Source: an uncultured Bacilli bacterium
GTDB lineage: Bacteria; Bacillota_I; Bacilli_A; RF39; UBA660
DNA: 5,608 bases
NCBI GenBank assembly: GCA_947627405.1
Contig: CANQVY010000084.1
Span: 1 to 5,608 of the forward strand
Direction of reading: 5' to 3'
This document shows, piece by piece, positions 5,467 through 5,608 of this stretch (positions are counted from its first letter, which is position 1; every line of letters begins with the position of its first letter). The translations under genes and the position numbers were made by a program. The notes beneath the pieces were generated by a model. It ran no database searches. It was given only the letters and a program-made list of their open reading frames with translations, and was not told where the DNA came from.

Positions 5467-5608
5467 ATGAAAAAATGGGTATACCTTTTTACAGAAGGTA
5501 ATGCTGATATGAGAAATCTTCTTGGAGGCAAGGGTGCCAATTTAGCAGAAATGACTAATATTGGGTTGCCAGTTCCTCAAGGTTTTACAATTACAACCGA
5601 AGCTTGTA
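5467..5608 (+). CDS. ppdK: Pyruvate, phosphate dikinase, N-terminal 47 residues (cut by window edge)
   Basis: The frame opens with MKKWVYLFTEGNADMRNLL, then GGKGANLAEM, and continues with GLPVPQGFTITTEAC to the window end. This is the characteristic N-terminus of pyruvate, phosphate dikinase, with the glycine-rich GGKGANLAEM of the ATP-grasp nucleotide-binding domain. The enzyme interconverts pyruvate, ATP and phosphate with phosphoenolpyruvate, AMP and pyrophosphate in the cytoplasm. In fermentative low-GC bacteria it often serves pyrophosphate-linked glycolysis or PEP regeneration. Start ATG 5467 follows AAGGAG at 5452-5457 with nine bases between, a strong site. PEP synthase shares part of the motif, but the EGNADMRNLLGGKGANLAEM pattern favours the dikinase. 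The preceding terminator and its own -10 suggest that it is independent of the pilin locus. Confidence 0.95.
   Translation, partial: MKKWVYLFTEGNADMRNLLGGKGANLAEMTNIGLPVPQGFTITTEAC

Noticed and set aside
1..5608. CRISPR array, tRNA, rRNA, insertion sequence or complete prophage
   Set aside because: There are no regularly spaced short repeats, no cloverleaf, no transposase and no phage structural genes; the flanking genes are chromosomal metabolic or cell-wall functions.

Overview
This is an AT-rich chromosomal segment with every recognisable gene on the + strand. The standard code fits, because tryptophan is written TGG throughout and no reading frame is broken by TGA. The low GC content, Shine-Dalgarno starts, the Xer-type recombinase and a typical pyruvate phosphate dikinase suggest a low-GC Gram-positive (Bacillota/Bacilli-like) bacterium. 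An uncultured gut lineage of the RF39/Mollicutes-related kind is my guess, made from sequence style and not from a search.

Layout: (1) 1-573, the 3' part of a NodB-family polysaccharide deacetylase, cut by the left edge. (2) 644-2359, a 571-residue protein with a type IV prepilin N-terminus and a long, cysteine-containing extracellular region that looks like the formylglycine-generating-enzyme/C-type-lectin fold. (3) 2409-3311, a complete 300-residue XerC/XerD-type tyrosine recombinase with all six catalytic residues. (4) 3312-3585, an intergenic region with a weak terminator, a promoter-like element whose -35/-10 spacer contains eight consecutive G, and a leader of roughly 130 bases. (5) 3586-5376, a second prepilin-like protein (596 residues) whose first 426 bases are nearly identical to those of the first, but whose C-terminal region is different. 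(6) 5377-5408, an intrinsic terminator. (7) 5467 to the right edge, the start of pyruvate, phosphate dikinase.

The centre of interest is the pilin/recombinase/pilin block. Two large pilin-like proteins share an almost unchanged anchor and neck (residues 1-142) and carry divergent distal domains. Their nucleotide identity begins exactly at the start codon, and the 5' flanks are unrelated. The second copy is preceded by a G8 tract placed exactly where a length change would alter promoter spacing. Together these suggest a surface-pilin locus that diversifies by recombination or gene conversion and may switch expression by slippage. The tyrosine recombinase between them could take part in this, or could simply be the housekeeping Xer protein. 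The sequence alone does not decide. The flanking deacetylase and dikinase are ordinary chromosomal genes, so the block does not look like part of a phage or a complete mobile element.
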